Assembly (NCBI GenBank): GCA_026014705.1
Contig: JAOZHU010000034.1
Location: 44,081 to 108,080, forward strand
DNA length: 64,000 nt
Direction: 5' to 3'
From: Candidatus Bathyarchaeota archaeon
GTDB lineage: Archaea > Thermoproteota > Bathyarchaeia > Bathyarchaeales > Bathycorpusculaceae
Part shown: piece by piece, positions 15,440 to 25,164 of the stretch
Layout: each line of letters starts with the position of its first letter
Position numbering within the stretch: position 1 is the stretch's first letter
Made by a program: the position numbers and the translations under genes
Notes under the pieces: generated by a model
Told to the model about the DNA's origin: nothing
Seen by the model: only the letters and a program-made list of their open reading frames with translations
Database searches by the model: none

Positions 15440-17483
15440 TTAGGGCTTTGAGTGGCGCTTCTGCTGATGCTTCTTAGCCATAAGCGCACTCGAACTTAAC
15501 ACAAACGTTATTACTATTGCAAACACTATGCCTGTTGGAAATTCTGGAATCGTATTGGTTGACCCTGTTTGAGTTGATGGTGTCGGGGATGATGTGGTTG
15601 GTGCTGGACTGCTAGTTGGCGAAGGTGACGAAGTAGCGGAATCTTGAATGTTTACATTGTACACTTCAATGATATTTACTGCAGCTGTTGAACGGGTGTC
15701 TTGAATGGCGAATATGTACCGTGTTGCGTTTGAATTAATCCATCCCACTTTTGTGCTTCTGCCTTCGCTTGGCATAATGTCGTAGAGTTTTGTACCGTTG
15801 ATATCAAGAACGGCGCCATTGGCGACGAAAATAGTTTTTCCGTCACCTGAAAAACGGATATCGGTAAAATCTTCATAGCACCGCCACAGCACATTTCCGT
15901 CTAAATCAAACATTGTTAAGAGTCCCCCGCCCACCAATACCTTAGTGCCGTCTGGGGAGAAACGGCATGTAGCAAAACCATTGTGCAGATCCGTAGTAAA
16001 CTTTACAGTGCCGTCGGATGTTTTGATTAGACTGACATATCCTCAAATGAAACAAATAAGCTTCATTTGAGGATATGTCAAAACCGTTAACGTAAGGCCA
16101 ACAGCCAATCCACTGTCGCCATACCAGTGAGCCATCAACAACTCTGAATTTGTAAAGGAAACCGCTGCTTGAAGGAATGTAAACGTACTGGTCATCTTTG
16201 GAAAAAATTACTTCTCTTACTTCCGAACCAACCCACACAGACCATCTGATAGAGCCGTCTTCAGAGTTAAGAAGATACGCATATGCTCCATGAACAGGTA
16301 CAAGAAGGCATTCGCCGTTATGAGTGAATTTTATTGCCCGCGTGTAGAATTCTCCCTCTGTGCTGTTTGGGAAATTTTGTGAGGTAATGTATTTCTGCCA
16401 TATGGTTGTACCGTCTGTCCCATTTAGCAACCGAATGTAGTTCACAAAGCCTGCTGGTCCTGTCTGGAACCCTTCAAGTTTTGTCCCGAAAGCTACGTAT
16501 TTTCCATCTTCAGTAATGTCTGCCGACCATGATTCCCACCCCATGTTGTGAGTCCACAGAATGTTGCCGGTGCCGGTGTCCAAAAGGTACAGTCTTGCCT
16601 GCGTCTTGATTGATTCATCCTCCCAGTTTTCCATACCGTTAACTAGTAAAAGTTTGGTTTCGTCAGCGGTTGCAGCGCATCTCCAAAAACCTATGTTTCC
16701 AATATGATTCTTCATTAAAGTTGCTGTTACTGTTGATGAACCAGTTTTTCGCATAAGCGCGATTGTGTAAGACGGTTGTATGTTGTTCCCGTTGATTTCA
16801 AATGTTCTCGCATAATACCCCTCTTTTTGGGCGATTAGAAAATAAACTGGGCTTTCGCCAAGTTTGAGCGTGAACTGACCGTTTGCGTCAGACGCCGTGG
16901 GTAGTTTTGCGCCGAATGCACCAGCGTCAAGTTGTACATTTGGCAATGGCCTTCCTTCTTCATCCACAGTAACTCCTTGTATAGTCACGCCTCCTTGTGA
17001 AGGAAAGGCGTTGACTACTTTTATTTGAATGGTTTTGTTTACCGAGAACGTATTGTTTGGGCTATCCCAGTTATTGTTGTTATCGAAAAATTGTATACAA
17101 AAGGTTCGACTGATTATCTGTGGAACATTTGGGTTGTATCCTAACTGGCCACTTTGAAACACAATTTTGAACCACATAGACTCGCTAGGGGCCAGCAGTA
17201 CATCTCCTTGAGGCGCTTGAACTGCAGGGCTCTGGGGATACTCGATACAGTATTGGTTGAAATGCACCTTGAGAACCTTGTTTCCAATGTTTGTGGCTTG
17301 AAACTTGAAAATAAACCAGCTTTCCATCGGATCAATGAAGCTAAATTGAGTTTGTGAGAAATCAAGGGATAAGTCATTTTCTAAACAGGAATTCGCAGAG
17401 GCGGTAATAGGTGTTAAGCTGCTTGCCATAAAGGCGCATAGCATAAGAGCCAACAAAAGAGATGAGCCTTTTCCCATGAGCAT
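15440..17483 (-). pseudogene. Secreted beta-propeller surface protein, broken by a frameshift
   Basis: Two consecutive reading frames (17483-15942 and 15937-15440) together make one protein. The N-terminus has a signal peptide (LLLALMLCAFMASSLTPITASA). An Ig-like region follows, then a carboxypeptidase-regulatory-like domain (VTVDEEGRPLPNVQLDAGAFG) and WD/PQQ-like propeller blades. The second frame continues the blades, then a Ser/Thr/Pro linker, then IPEFPTG with a transmembrane helix and a basic tail. Between the frames the reading phase shifts near 16030-16080, where a perfect 19-bp inverted repeat sits. Reading past the shift, GGYVSLIKTSDGTV restores a normal blade. The gene is either a true pseudogene or carries a sequence error. 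Confidence 0.75.
16033..16080. repeat. Perfect 19-bp inverted repeat at the propeller frameshift
   Basis: Arms TGACATATCCTCAAATGAA (16033-16051) and its exact complement (16062-16080) are separated by 10 bases. One arm encodes normal propeller sequence; the other coincides with the frameshift. This is what template switching inside an imperfect palindrome would leave. Confidence 0.9.
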
Positions 17484-18206
17484 CCCTTCAAGCGTGACAT
17501 TAACATTTTATCAGCTTTCAATTTGCCTCTGCTATTGCAAAGTTAACTTATTATTAGATTTGTGTGTCTCTAAATAGAAACGCTGGGTCGTTCGCTCTAA
17601 TATGTAATGCTTGTACAATTACCAACAATAGGGCAATACCAGAGGATGACTTGTTTATTTCAGCTCTTTCTGCACGCCATCGATTCTTCTGGTTTTCCTT
17701 CAGCCTTTTCCATCCTCTTGGCGGGCAAAACTGCGGAACTACTACGGCGAAATGTACTCAGAAGAACTCGTCATCTCCTCTGTTACCTGAAACCTTCACC
17801 GGCGCCATAAAAATAAGATTGTTCAAAGTCATCTGCTTGCGTCGCTTTCAGGGTGTCATTGGTTTTAGTATAGTGTTATGCAATCCTTTGATGACTTGTT
17901 TGTAGTTGTTGTTAATTGGATAGTATAATCGTCAACAGCTTCGATTGTTGGAAGAAGAGAAAGGCTTTCACTAACCTGTCTAACAAAAGTGTTCCTCGTC
18001 TACAATAACGACGCCGCTTCTCTGCGACGTGGGGGCGGTAAAGTTTGGGGTGCCATTCGTTTTCTTTTGTTTCCCTTTCCTGCGTTCTGCGCGTTTTTTG
18101 GCTTATTGCTGAATGTTCCGTGGTGACTTGGTTCTTTAAGGTGTTTGCATGCAGCAAGAGCTTGGATGAAAAGAGTGTTGAATAGAACCAGAGACATGAC
18201 TGTTGG
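17484..18206. other. Gene-free interval
   Basis: No reading frame on either strand looks coding: the available frames are rich in Cys, Phe, Ser and Arg without family patterns. A short frame on the minus strand just after the 18207-18584 gene (18000-18197) could be a remnant of an extended C-terminus. I see no recognisable RNA gene. Confidence 0.5.
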
Positions 18207-18584
18207 CTATATGGCACCGGCAACTGCGATTATGTTGTTTGTGACTGCAAAGGTGAGCACAATGAGCGAAAGGGCGTATCCTGATTCTAAAGCGTGCTTT
18301 CCTACATACGAGTCGCTTTTCATAATTGTTTCCCTCTTGTCTGCTTTGTAGAATAGGGTTCCTACGAGTATTACTGCGGCGAGTTTTACCAAGCTGAAAA
18401 GTAGAATGTTGTTCTGTGTTAGCTCTGCGAATAGGGGGTTAATTTCTATGGCTCCGAAACAGAGGGTGCCTGTAACCGTGGTTGCCCAGTCCAGAGTTCC
18501 CATAATTATCAGAGCAAAACAGAACACTATGCCTTTTTTGAGCATGAGTTTCTTCTGTTTCTCCCCATCGTGAATTGTGTGCAT
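18207..18584 (-). CDS. Small multi-pass membrane protein (DUF5658-like)
   Basis: A 125-residue protein with four hydrophobic helices, near residues 18-38, 58-77, 98-112 and the C-terminus. The stretch MGTLDWATTVTGTLCFGAIEINPLFAEL, with a conserved-looking D-TT and GAxExNP, resembles the DUF5658 family of archaeal and bacterial membrane proteins of unknown function. The true start may be Met14 at 18545, directly before the first helix. No neighbour suggests a role. Confidence 0.7.
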   Translation of the reverse strand: MHTIHDGEKQKKLMLKKGIVFCFALIIMGTLDWATTVTGTLCFGAIEINPLFAELTQNNILLFSLVKLAAVILVGTLFYKADKRETIMKSDSYVGKHALESGYALSLIVLTFAVTNNIIAVAGAI

Positions 18585-18831
18585 GTGCGCAATGTTGCCA
18601 ATACGTATTTTGAATGTTCATCGAGCATATCTGCTGTACACGTATGCTTCGAAGTTTAAAGAAATAGCTCAAAACTGAACTAAGTCTTGTGGCGTAATTT
18701 AATTTTTAACGCTAGTGTGCACAGCATTTCTGTTGGACACTAATAAGCCATGGGCTTTTTGGAAGACAGTGTTGGTGAAGCAAGGCTCTTTGTGCAGCTG
18801 AAATTCTTACCATAACGTTTCAGGCTTGGTT

Positions 18832-19155
18832 CTATAAGCCGAAAATGCTTTGTTTTTTCTCCTTGGCTGCTTCTTCGTTGTCTTGCCCTTCTTCTCTTAT
18901 ATGGTGCGCTACGTGGATGGCTAAGCTTGTGGCGGCGCCTGCGGAAAGCCCCAGAAGCAAATTGGTGAGCCACATGTGTTGTACGCTGTTTAGGAGGGCT
19001 ATTACGACGAGCAAGTCGAAGGTTACTGCGATGATTAAGTACCCGTAGCACCATGTTTTGACGCTTGTGCCTCTGGGTTGGTTTATGCCGATTCCTGTTA
19101 GCACACCGAGCATGACCAAGAAGCCGATTAGTGCGTAAACCCAGTCGTAAATCAA
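18832..19155 (-). CDS. Small membrane protein with three transmembrane helices
   Basis: A 107-residue protein of unknown family. Helices lie near residues 5-24, 38-60 and 64-82, followed by a charged cytoplasmic tail with two histidines and many Glu/Lys (HVAHHIREEGQDNEEAAKEKK). The ATG at 19155 lies 131 bases from the divergent radical SAM gene, so they could share a regulatory region. No function is proposed. Confidence 0.65.
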   Translation of the reverse strand: MIYDWVYALIGFLVMLGVLTGIGINQPRGTSVKTWCYGYLIIAVTFDLLVVIALLNSVQHMWLTNLLLGLSAGAATSLAIHVAHHIREEGQDNEEAAKEKKQSIFGL

Positions 19156-19285
19156 CGTTTTTCACCGCTGCAATAGCTATGTGTTGCTCCTCGGCGCTTT
19201 AATAGTTTGCTTTGACTCTTCACGCGTTTCCTTTTAGACGCAGCGGTAACTTTTTACTGGACATTGAAAGTAATATCAACTAAAG

Positions 19286-21388
19286 TTGGTGGCTGCAGTA
19301 ACAAACTTTGATGAAACCCACTGTCATAAATGGGCTTTGCTACTTCACGAACGACATGAAAAACTGCAACATCTTCTTCACGCTATAGCTGAGGCGAACT
19401 TGGCTCAAGCGAAGAGCTTGTTTTCGCAAATTTTCCGCGGAGTAACAGGTGGCAAAAACGGTGACCCGGGCATGGGTGGCTCTCTCTTGTACCACATGGC
19501 AATGGTTACTAAGATGGCGGCGGAAACAAGTTTCCTTATAGAAGAATTGAACGTGCACGCGCCTGATGTGACTGAACCTTTAATGCGGTTTTACGGTGAC
19601 TTTGTAGCTGATGTGAAAGCGCTCGCTCACGAAATAGTTCCTGTAGCCATCGCCTCAGAAGGTGATACCCCTGCAGTTTTGGGCACCAGCGAGAAAATCG
19701 CCCTGTTCACACGATTAACCGTGCGAACCAAAGCCGTGGAAGCCCAAATCGCAAATGGTGACGCTGCCGCTGGAGAGTCCGTCCAGAGTTTGTTCCGCGA
19801 GTGGAGTGAACAAGTTATCGGCATGCGCTTGCGGCAGGAGTACGAAACCATTAAAGGCTTGCTTATTTCCGCTGAGCTGGCTGGAACCACAGGTTTGCAG
19901 CGTCTGCAAACTGCAATGAGCCGCGTGCAAACAAAGTTCGGTGAAGAAACCGTTAACATAGCCCTCGAAGTCACTCTGAAGGTTGGACTGAGACGGGAGA
20001 AGCTGCAGGACATCATGCTGAGCGACCATTTTATCAACTATACAATGGACATGGAAAAACTGGATGGGCGTATGGACTTCTTAAACTGCCCAATTTTCGG
20101 CAGTCACAAATATCTCGCAGAAAAAATGAACGTACCTGACGCAGTAGCAACGCTTTTTTGCACTCATTTCTGTTACGCTCACGCCAAAGCCATGCTAGAG
20201 ACAGTTCTTCCCTTCCCCTTCACGTTATGGCAGCCTCAGCGTATCGCTACTCATGGCAAATGCGAGTTCTATCTCAAACTTGCAGCGCCATCTAAAATCA
20301 CGGTTTCAGAACGGTTTGTCCCGCTCGTTGTCTCCTGGAACGTAACGCGAAAATGCAACTTGAAGTGCCCCCACTGCTACATAAACGCTACTAAAAATGA
20401 GCTGCAAGGCGAATTAAACACTGAAGAAGCAAAAGGGCTAATTGACCAAATCAGCGAAGTCAGCAAACCGCTGCTCATATTAAGCGGCGGCGAACCCATG
20501 CTGCGCAACGACATCTTCGAACTAATCCGCTACGGTGCCGAGAAGGGATTGCGAATGGGCTTAGGCAGCAACGGCGCCCTCATTGATGCTGCTGCCGCAA
20601 AGAAACTCAAGGACGCAGGGATAAAAACAGTTTCCATAAGCTTAGACTCAAATATCCCCGTGCAGCACGATGAGTTCAGAGGAGTAGCTGGTTCATGGGA
20701 AAAAGCCGTTAATGCGATAAAAGCGCTGCGCGAAAACGGCGTGCTTGTCCAAGTGAACACGACTCTAACACAACAAAATCATCGCCAAATCGACGAGATC
20801 ATGTCTCTGGCGGAACAACTTGGCGTGGAAAACTTCCACTTGTTCTTCCTTGTTCCCACAGGCAGAGGCGTGAAAATCGCTGACATATCCCCAACAATGT
20901 ACGAAGACATGATTAAGGCAACGTTCGCAAAAACCGCTAAACACAAACTTAACGTGAGACCCTCCTGTGCCCCTCAGTTCATGCGCATAGCCAAAGACAT
21001 GGGCTTAGACATGCGCCAATGGATCCGCGGCTGCATCGCTGGTCTTTACTACTGCCGCGTTTACCCAAACGGCGACATCACTCCATGCCCCTATCTTCCA
21101 GTAAAACTCGGCAACATCCGCGAAAAAACCTTCAACGACATTTGGTTCAATTCCACAGTTTTCAAAACACTGCGCGATTTTGACGCTTTGAAGGGTAAAT
21201 GCGGTGCATGTGAACACCGCAGTGTATGTGGCGGTTGCCGCGCACGGGCTTACGGTCTCTCAAGCGACTTTATTGATTTCTGCGGCGACCTACATGAACC
21301 CACCGAACTGAAAGGAGACTATTTAGCTGAAGATCCATGGTGCGTTTACCAGCCACATGCTTCCACTGCAGAAAAAACCCCGCATTGA
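19286..21388 (+). CDS. Radical SAM/SPASM protein with N-terminal ATC-hydrolase-like domain
   Basis: A 700-residue multidomain protein. Residues 1-130 are helical with several histidines. Residues about 260-330 (FLNCPIFGSHKYLAEKMN, TLFCTHFCYAH, IATHGKCEFYLKL) resemble L-2-amino-thiazoline-4-carboxylate hydrolase-like domains. The radical SAM domain starts with CNLKCPHCY near residue 360 and has SGGEP. The SPASM region has CIAGLYYCRVYPNGDITPCPY and CGACEHRSVCGGCRARAY, and the end LAEDPWCVY resembles heme-pathway enzymes of the AhbC/AhbD/NirJ group. The substrate is unknown. The start is TTG at 19286 or GTG at 19289. Confidence 0.82.
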   Translation: MVAAVTNFDETHCHKWALLLHERHEKLQHLLHAIAEANLAQAKSLFSQIFRGVTGGKNGDPGMGGSLLYHMAMVTKMAAETSFLIEELNVHAPDVTEPLMRFYGDFVADVKALAHEIVPVAIASEGDTPAVLGTSEKIALFTRLTVRTKAVEAQIANGDAAAGESVQSLFREWSEQVIGMRLRQEYETIKGLLISAELAGTTGLQRLQTAMSRVQTKFGEETVNIALEVTLKVGLRREKLQDIMLSDHFINYTMDMEKLDGRMDFLNCPIFGSHKYLAEKMNVPDAVATLFCTHFCYAHAKAMLETVLPFPFTLWQPQRIATHGKCEFYLKLAAPSKITVSERFVPLVVSWNVTRKCNLKCPHCYINATKNELQGELNTEEAKGLIDQISEVSKPLLILSGGEPMLRNDIFELIRYGAEKGLRMGLGSNGALIDAAAAKKLKDAGIKTVSISLDSNIPVQHDEFRGVAGSWEKAVNAIKALRENGVLVQVNTTLTQQNHRQIDEIMSLAEQLGVENFHLFFLVPTGRGVKIADISPTMYEDMIKATFAKTAKHKLNVRPSCAPQFMRIAKDMGLDMRQWIRGCIAGLYYCRVYPNGDITPCPYLPVKLGNIREKTFNDIWFNSTVFKTLRDFDALKGKCGACEHRSVCGGCRARAYGLSSDFIDFCGDLHEPTELKGDYLAEDPWCVYQPHASTAEKTPH

Positions 21389-21547
21389 CAGCAAATTAGT
21401 TAAGCTCCTCCGCAATTATCTGATTGCACTGGCGCCTCAATGGGCATTCACTCAAAAAGCGTTAGCAAGCTCGAAACCACCGCTCTCGCTTCTCGTAGCC
21501 CGCCTATAAATCTAAAGTTTAACCCTGGCTCAGGGCGCCTTTCAGAC

Positions 21548-21730
21548 TTATGGGCTTGCTGCCAGCGCCATCTTTAACGTTTTTTTCCGCGGAGACATTT
21601 TCACAATCTTTATTTTTGTTTTGCTCAGTTTTTCTTTTGCCGCATTCTGCGCCTCGCTTCTGGTTTGGAAGACGCCTTTAAGCTCAATCCACGGCAAGCT
21701 ATCTTCGATTTTAACCAATGCTGAATACAT
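21548..21730 (-). CDS. Small basic uncharacterised protein (60 residues)
   Basis: The short frame has a coding-like pattern: VKIEDSLPWIELKGVFQTRSEAQNAAKEKLSKTKIKIVKM followed by a basic tail SPRKKTLKMA. Alternating hydrophobic strands and an Ala-rich helix suggest a small alpha-beta fold. No family is recognised and no ribosome-binding site is decisive, so the call rests on residue pattern only. Confidence 0.5.
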   Translation of the reverse strand: MYSALVKIEDSLPWIELKGVFQTRSEAQNAAKEKLSKTKIKIVKMSPRKKTLKMALAASP

Positions 21731-22141
21731 CCCATCTTACGCTCTGAAACAGTCTGCGCCCAGCGAATTAAAACGGTTGTGAACGCCCACTAATGATTCA
21801 AGATAAGCCTTAGAAACCTATTTAAGCAGTCTAATTCACATCAATAAAAAGTTCGGGAAACGAAGGTTGAGGCTGAGTCGGCAGCTCACCGTCAACAACG
21901 ATATCGAATAGGTGCCTGTGAATGGTCAAAAGCAGCCAAACGCAAGAGGAGGGGGAACAGGATGAAAGTTGCAAGCAATCCGCGTTTTCGATTCGCAGTT
22001 TTACCAGCTCCGCCTTCAGCGAACCCACTGCGGCTCCGTTTAACCTTTTTTGACTGTGCATTTGATTCTTCCTTCTCCTTATCTCTATGTCACCCGCTCC
22101 TTTTGACAGGGGCTTCTGCCTTTTCAGGGAGTCGATAACCA
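21731..22141. other. Interval without a convincing gene
   Basis: A minus-strand frame at 21831-22142 exists, but it starts at a TTG that overlaps the ATG of the divergent transporter and its composition is not family-like. Another phase in the same stretch encodes a short hydrophobic helix after a basic segment, so a decayed membrane-protein gene is conceivable. Confidence 0.4.
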
Positions 22142-23341
22142 ATGGCGCATTCAGGTGGCTCCAAGAATTTCCTCGGTTTGCTCAAAGAGACTCTGTCTGC
22201 GTATATCTTTGACATTGGTGGTTTGTTTGCGGGTTTTGTGGTTGCGTCTCAGCTTGGCGTTTTCCAGATGGCGCCATGGGCGATTGCCTTGTACCCTGCA
22301 ATCGTCAGCGCAAAAGGTGTGATTGGTGGTTTGCTTAGTGGTCGCCTAAGCACCGCATTACATCTCGGTACAATCTACCCTAGATTCTCTGGAAACACAA
22401 AAAGCTTCTATAAACTCGTTCAAGCGCTTGTAGTCCTTACTTTAGCAACGAGCGTCGCTATGAGTTCAGTTTCCTTGCTTTTCGGTCACTTGTTCTGGGG
22501 AATAACGCTTGGTGATTTTCCCGCTATCCTCTCCGTAATAGTGTCCACTATGGCGCTGGGGTTCTTTCTTTCTCTGATAACTATGAAAGTCGCGTTCAGC
22601 TCGTTCAAGAAAGGCTTAGACCCGGATATCGTTGTGTACCCTGTGATGTCAACCTTCGCCGACATCTTCATCACGCTCTGCTATGTTTTGGTTCTCACCT
22701 TGTTCTTCTTTCTGGATTTTGGCAAGGTGCTCCTCACCGCAATTGGAATCGCTCATCTGCTTCTTGTAATCTATATTATCCCTAAGAACCTGCATGAACC
22801 AGAATTCGTCAAAACAATCAAAGAGTCTCTAGCCACCCTAGTTATTGTAGCTTTCATCGTTAACATAACAGGAACAATCCTGAAAGAAATCAGCAGCGTT
22901 GTGGAAAACCGAAAGGAAATTTACACTGTTTACCCTGCCTTGATTGACATGATAGGTGATGTTGGTTTAGTTGTCGGTTCCACCGCAACAACAAAACTTG
23001 CTTTAGGGTTGCTCAAGCCGTCCTTTTCCTCGATACGCCACCATACGCGAACCATTTTCACCGCGTGGGCTGCCTCAATTATGCTCTTCGCCCTGTTAGG
23101 TGGGTTGTCTCTGACCATTAATGGTATACTTTCCTTTTCAGCTTTTTCCAGTCTCCTTATAGTACTACTGATTGCCAACATAATTGCCGTAGTCGCCATA
23201 GTTCTCTTATCCTACGGCATTTCGATTCTAACGTTTAAGAAGGGGCTCGACCCAGACAACTTCGTCATACCCATCGAAAGCTCTTTTGCCGACAGCGTAA
23301 CCTCTATTGCGCTGCTAACCGCATTGCTTCTGATGGGATAA
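22142..23341 (+). CDS. MgtE/SLC41-like divalent cation transporter, duplicated membrane domain
   Basis: A 399-residue integral membrane protein with about ten helices in two homologous halves. Each half carries the MgtE membrane-domain signature: FKKGLDPDIVVYPVMSTFADI near residues 159-179 and FKKGLDPDNFVIPIESSFADS near 366-386. The cytoplasmic N and CBS domains of bacterial MgtE are absent. The two following genes encode PhoU-TrkA_C proteins and probably supply the regulatory part. Magnesium or another divalent ion is the expected substrate, by family. Confidence 0.85.
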   Translation: MAHSGGSKNFLGLLKETLSAYIFDIGGLFAGFVVASQLGVFQMAPWAIALYPAIVSAKGVIGGLLSGRLSTALHLGTIYPRFSGNTKSFYKLVQALVVLTLATSVAMSSVSLLFGHLFWGITLGDFPAILSVIVSTMALGFFLSLITMKVAFSSFKKGLDPDIVVYPVMSTFADIFITLCYVLVLTLFFFLDFGKVLLTAIGIAHLLLVIYIIPKNLHEPEFVKTIKESLATLVIVAFIVNITGTILKEISSVVENRKEIYTVYPALIDMIGDVGLVVGSTATTKLALGLLKPSFSSIRHHTRTIFTAWAASIMLFALLGGLSLTINGILSFSAFSSLLIVLLIANIIAVVAIVLLSYGISILTFKKGLDPDNFVIPIESSFADSVTSIALLTALLLMG

Positions 23342-23404
23342 CCGCACAGAGTATACTTAAAATATTGCCTGAATCTTATTTAATCGCGGAGCGCCTCTCA
23401 AAAA

Positions 23405-24013
23405 ATGCCCCACTTCGAAAAAATAGAGTACAAGCCCATCCCCGTCCGACAGCTTCTCTTGGAAATGAAGAATACATCTGAACTTATGATCGACTTGGCT
23501 TACTCCGCTGCCTTGTTCAATGACAAAGAGCTAGCGGAAGACGTGTTGGAACTTGAAAGCCGTGTTGACACGCTCGCCTATTTGCTAGATATGGAAATCA
23601 TGGTTGCCGCCAGAGATTCAAGGGACGCTGAGTCGCTGATAGGCGTCTCAACGGTGGCTGCTGCCACAGACAAAATCTCCGACGCTGCCGCCGACATAGC
23701 GGCCATTGTTACGCGTAACATTGGCGTGCACCCCATAGTGGGCGAGATTTTTGAAAAAGTTGAAGAGCGTCTCATGAAGGCCACTGTGAAAGACGGCTCA
23801 GCCATCGCTGGGAAGGAACTGTGCGCCCTTGATTTGGCTGCCAGAATGGGCGTCGACATCATCGCCATACGCAGAAACAAGGATTGGCTGCTCGACCCTG
23901 ATGAAACCGAACGCGTTTTTCCCGGAGATATCTTGATAACTCGGGGTGCTCCAGCAGGCATCAAGCAGTTCAAAGACCTCGCTGAAGGAAGGCTCACTCA
24001 ATTGGAGGAGTAA
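23405..24013 (+). CDS. PhoU-like plus TrkA_C (RCK C-terminal) domain protein, first copy
   Basis: A 202-residue soluble protein. Residues 10-110 are a PhoU-like helical domain (LLEMKNTSELMIDLAYSAAL, ELAEDVLELESRVD). Residues 120-195 form a TrkA_C ligand-binding domain with IIAIRRNKDWLLDPDETERVFPGDILITRG. It follows the MgtE-like gene by 63 bases, and its stop TAA overlaps the next ATG by one base. It is probably the cytoplasmic regulator of the transporter. It is a clear paralogue of the next gene. Confidence 0.82.
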   Translation: MPHFEKIEYKPIPVRQLLLEMKNTSELMIDLAYSAALFNDKELAEDVLELESRVDTLAYLLDMEIMVAARDSRDAESLIGVSTVAAATDKISDAAADIAAIVTRNIGVHPIVGEIFEKVEERLMKATVKDGSAIAGKELCALDLAARMGVDIIAIRRNKDWLLDPDETERVFPGDILITRGAPAGIKQFKDLAEGRLTQLEE

Positions 24014-24609
24014 TGGTGACTGGGCTGGCACGGTTTGAAGAAATTGCGGCGCGGTTTGTTGAGTTAAAGAACACTTCCGAGTTAATGATGGACTTAGCTT
24101 ATTCCGCGTTAATGCTGAACAGCAAGGAGTTAGCCGAGGAAGTCCAGCGGCTTGAAGAGTATGTGGACAATTTGCACACGGAATTTGAACTTTTGGCTTT
24201 AACAAGCGCCTTCAAGAAGGAAGAAGCGTCTGGCTTTTTAGGCTTAATCCGTTTAGGCGTGGCGACTGAAAAAATCGCGGATGCAGCAGCTGAGATGGCC
24301 GAGGTTGTTCTGCGCGGCATTGAACCCCATCCAGTGTTGAAACTTACCATACGAGAAGCTGAAGAAACGGTTGCCCAAGCCTGCGTTACCGAGAGTTCCC
24401 CTCTCATCAACAAGACTTTGAAAGAGGCACGTGTGCACGAAGAAACAGGCATGTGGGTTCTCGTAATAAAACGTGGCGGAAAGTGTCTGCGTCCTAAACC
24501 TGACTCACGGATCCAATCAGGCGACATCCTAATAGCGTCGGGTTACTCTGAAGGCGTTGAAGACCTGAGGCGCCTTGCTTCTCCAGACGACACATGCACA
24601 ATTGAATAG
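24013..24609 (+). CDS. PhoU-like plus TrkA_C domain protein, second copy
   Basis: A 198-residue paralogue of the preceding gene with the same layout. The PhoU-like part has ELKNTSELMMDLAYSALMLNSKELAEEVQRLEEYVDNL, and the TrkA_C part has VLVIKRGGKCLRPKPDSRIQSGDILIASG. The start overlaps the previous stop by one base (TAATG), so the genes are co-translated and the products may form heteromers. The transporter cassette ends here. Confidence 0.82.
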   Translation: MVTGLARFEEIAARFVELKNTSELMMDLAYSALMLNSKELAEEVQRLEEYVDNLHTEFELLALTSAFKKEEASGFLGLIRLGVATEKIADAAAEMAEVVLRGIEPHPVLKLTIREAEETVAQACVTESSPLINKTLKEARVHEETGMWVLVIKRGGKCLRPKPDSRIQSGDILIASGYSEGVEDLRRLASPDDTCTIE

Positions 24610-24703
24610 TCTGAATACTTACTTTTACTGCATTAAAACTATAAGTTTGCCCCTGCTTACTTTTGTTACCTGAGGGATAGCTATCGACGCACCTACTGAG
24701 AAG

Positions 24704-25003
24704 ATGGAAACCGCCAGCCGCTTTACTTGCCCGAATGCTTCTTGCGGGAGAATCTTCGATAGGCCTCTCAAGGCTGTAAATCTGCAGCTTAATTCTGAAA
24801 AATTTTATTATGCATGCCCGTACTGCTTGACTGAAATAGTCGTGGAAGCTGAAAAACCCGCGACAGCTTCAAGTGAAAAATCCTTGTCTTGCACGCATCA
24901 TGTGGGCTATCTCAGTGAGCGGTCGTCTGGCGAAAGCATTCCTGAAGAATGCATTTTGTGCAAGAACCTCACGGCTTGCATGCTCAAGAACATGCGGCGA
25001 TAA
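24704..25003 (+). CDS. Cysteine-rich zinc-binding protein (99 residues)
   Basis: An uncharacterised small protein with a zinc-ribbon-like N-terminus: CPNASCGRIFDRPL (C9, C14) and YYACPYCLTEIVVE (C38, C41). A C-terminal cluster, CTHHVGYL followed by ECILCKNLTACMLKNM, could bind a second metal. The two clusters are joined by an Ala/Ser/Lys linker. No membrane segment is seen. A nucleic-acid or protein adaptor role is plausible but unproven. Confidence 0.7.
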   Translation: METASRFTCPNASCGRIFDRPLKAVNLQLNSEKFYYACPYCLTEIVVEAEKPATASSEKSLSCTHHVGYLSERSSGESIPEECILCKNLTACMLKNMRR

Positions 25004-25164
25004 GGCGTCTTCCTTTTGGTGTTGTGCGCACAATGTTCTGAATCTGCTTATGGCGCGGTTTGTTAGAGAATTATGTTTTTAGGGTTAACTTCCGTTGGTG
25101 GTTAGTTTAAAAAAAACAGGCTAGGATATTGTTGCCTGCTGGATTATGTAGAACGTTTGGGAGA

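Noticed and set aside
17564-18223. Frames of 60-110 codons on both strands
   Set aside because: Composition rich in Cys/Phe/Ser without domains, and no plausible ribosome-binding site.
21831-22142. 103-codon minus-strand frame upstream of the MgtE-like gene
   Set aside because: It starts at a TTG overlapping the ATG of the divergent transporter and has no family-like pattern.
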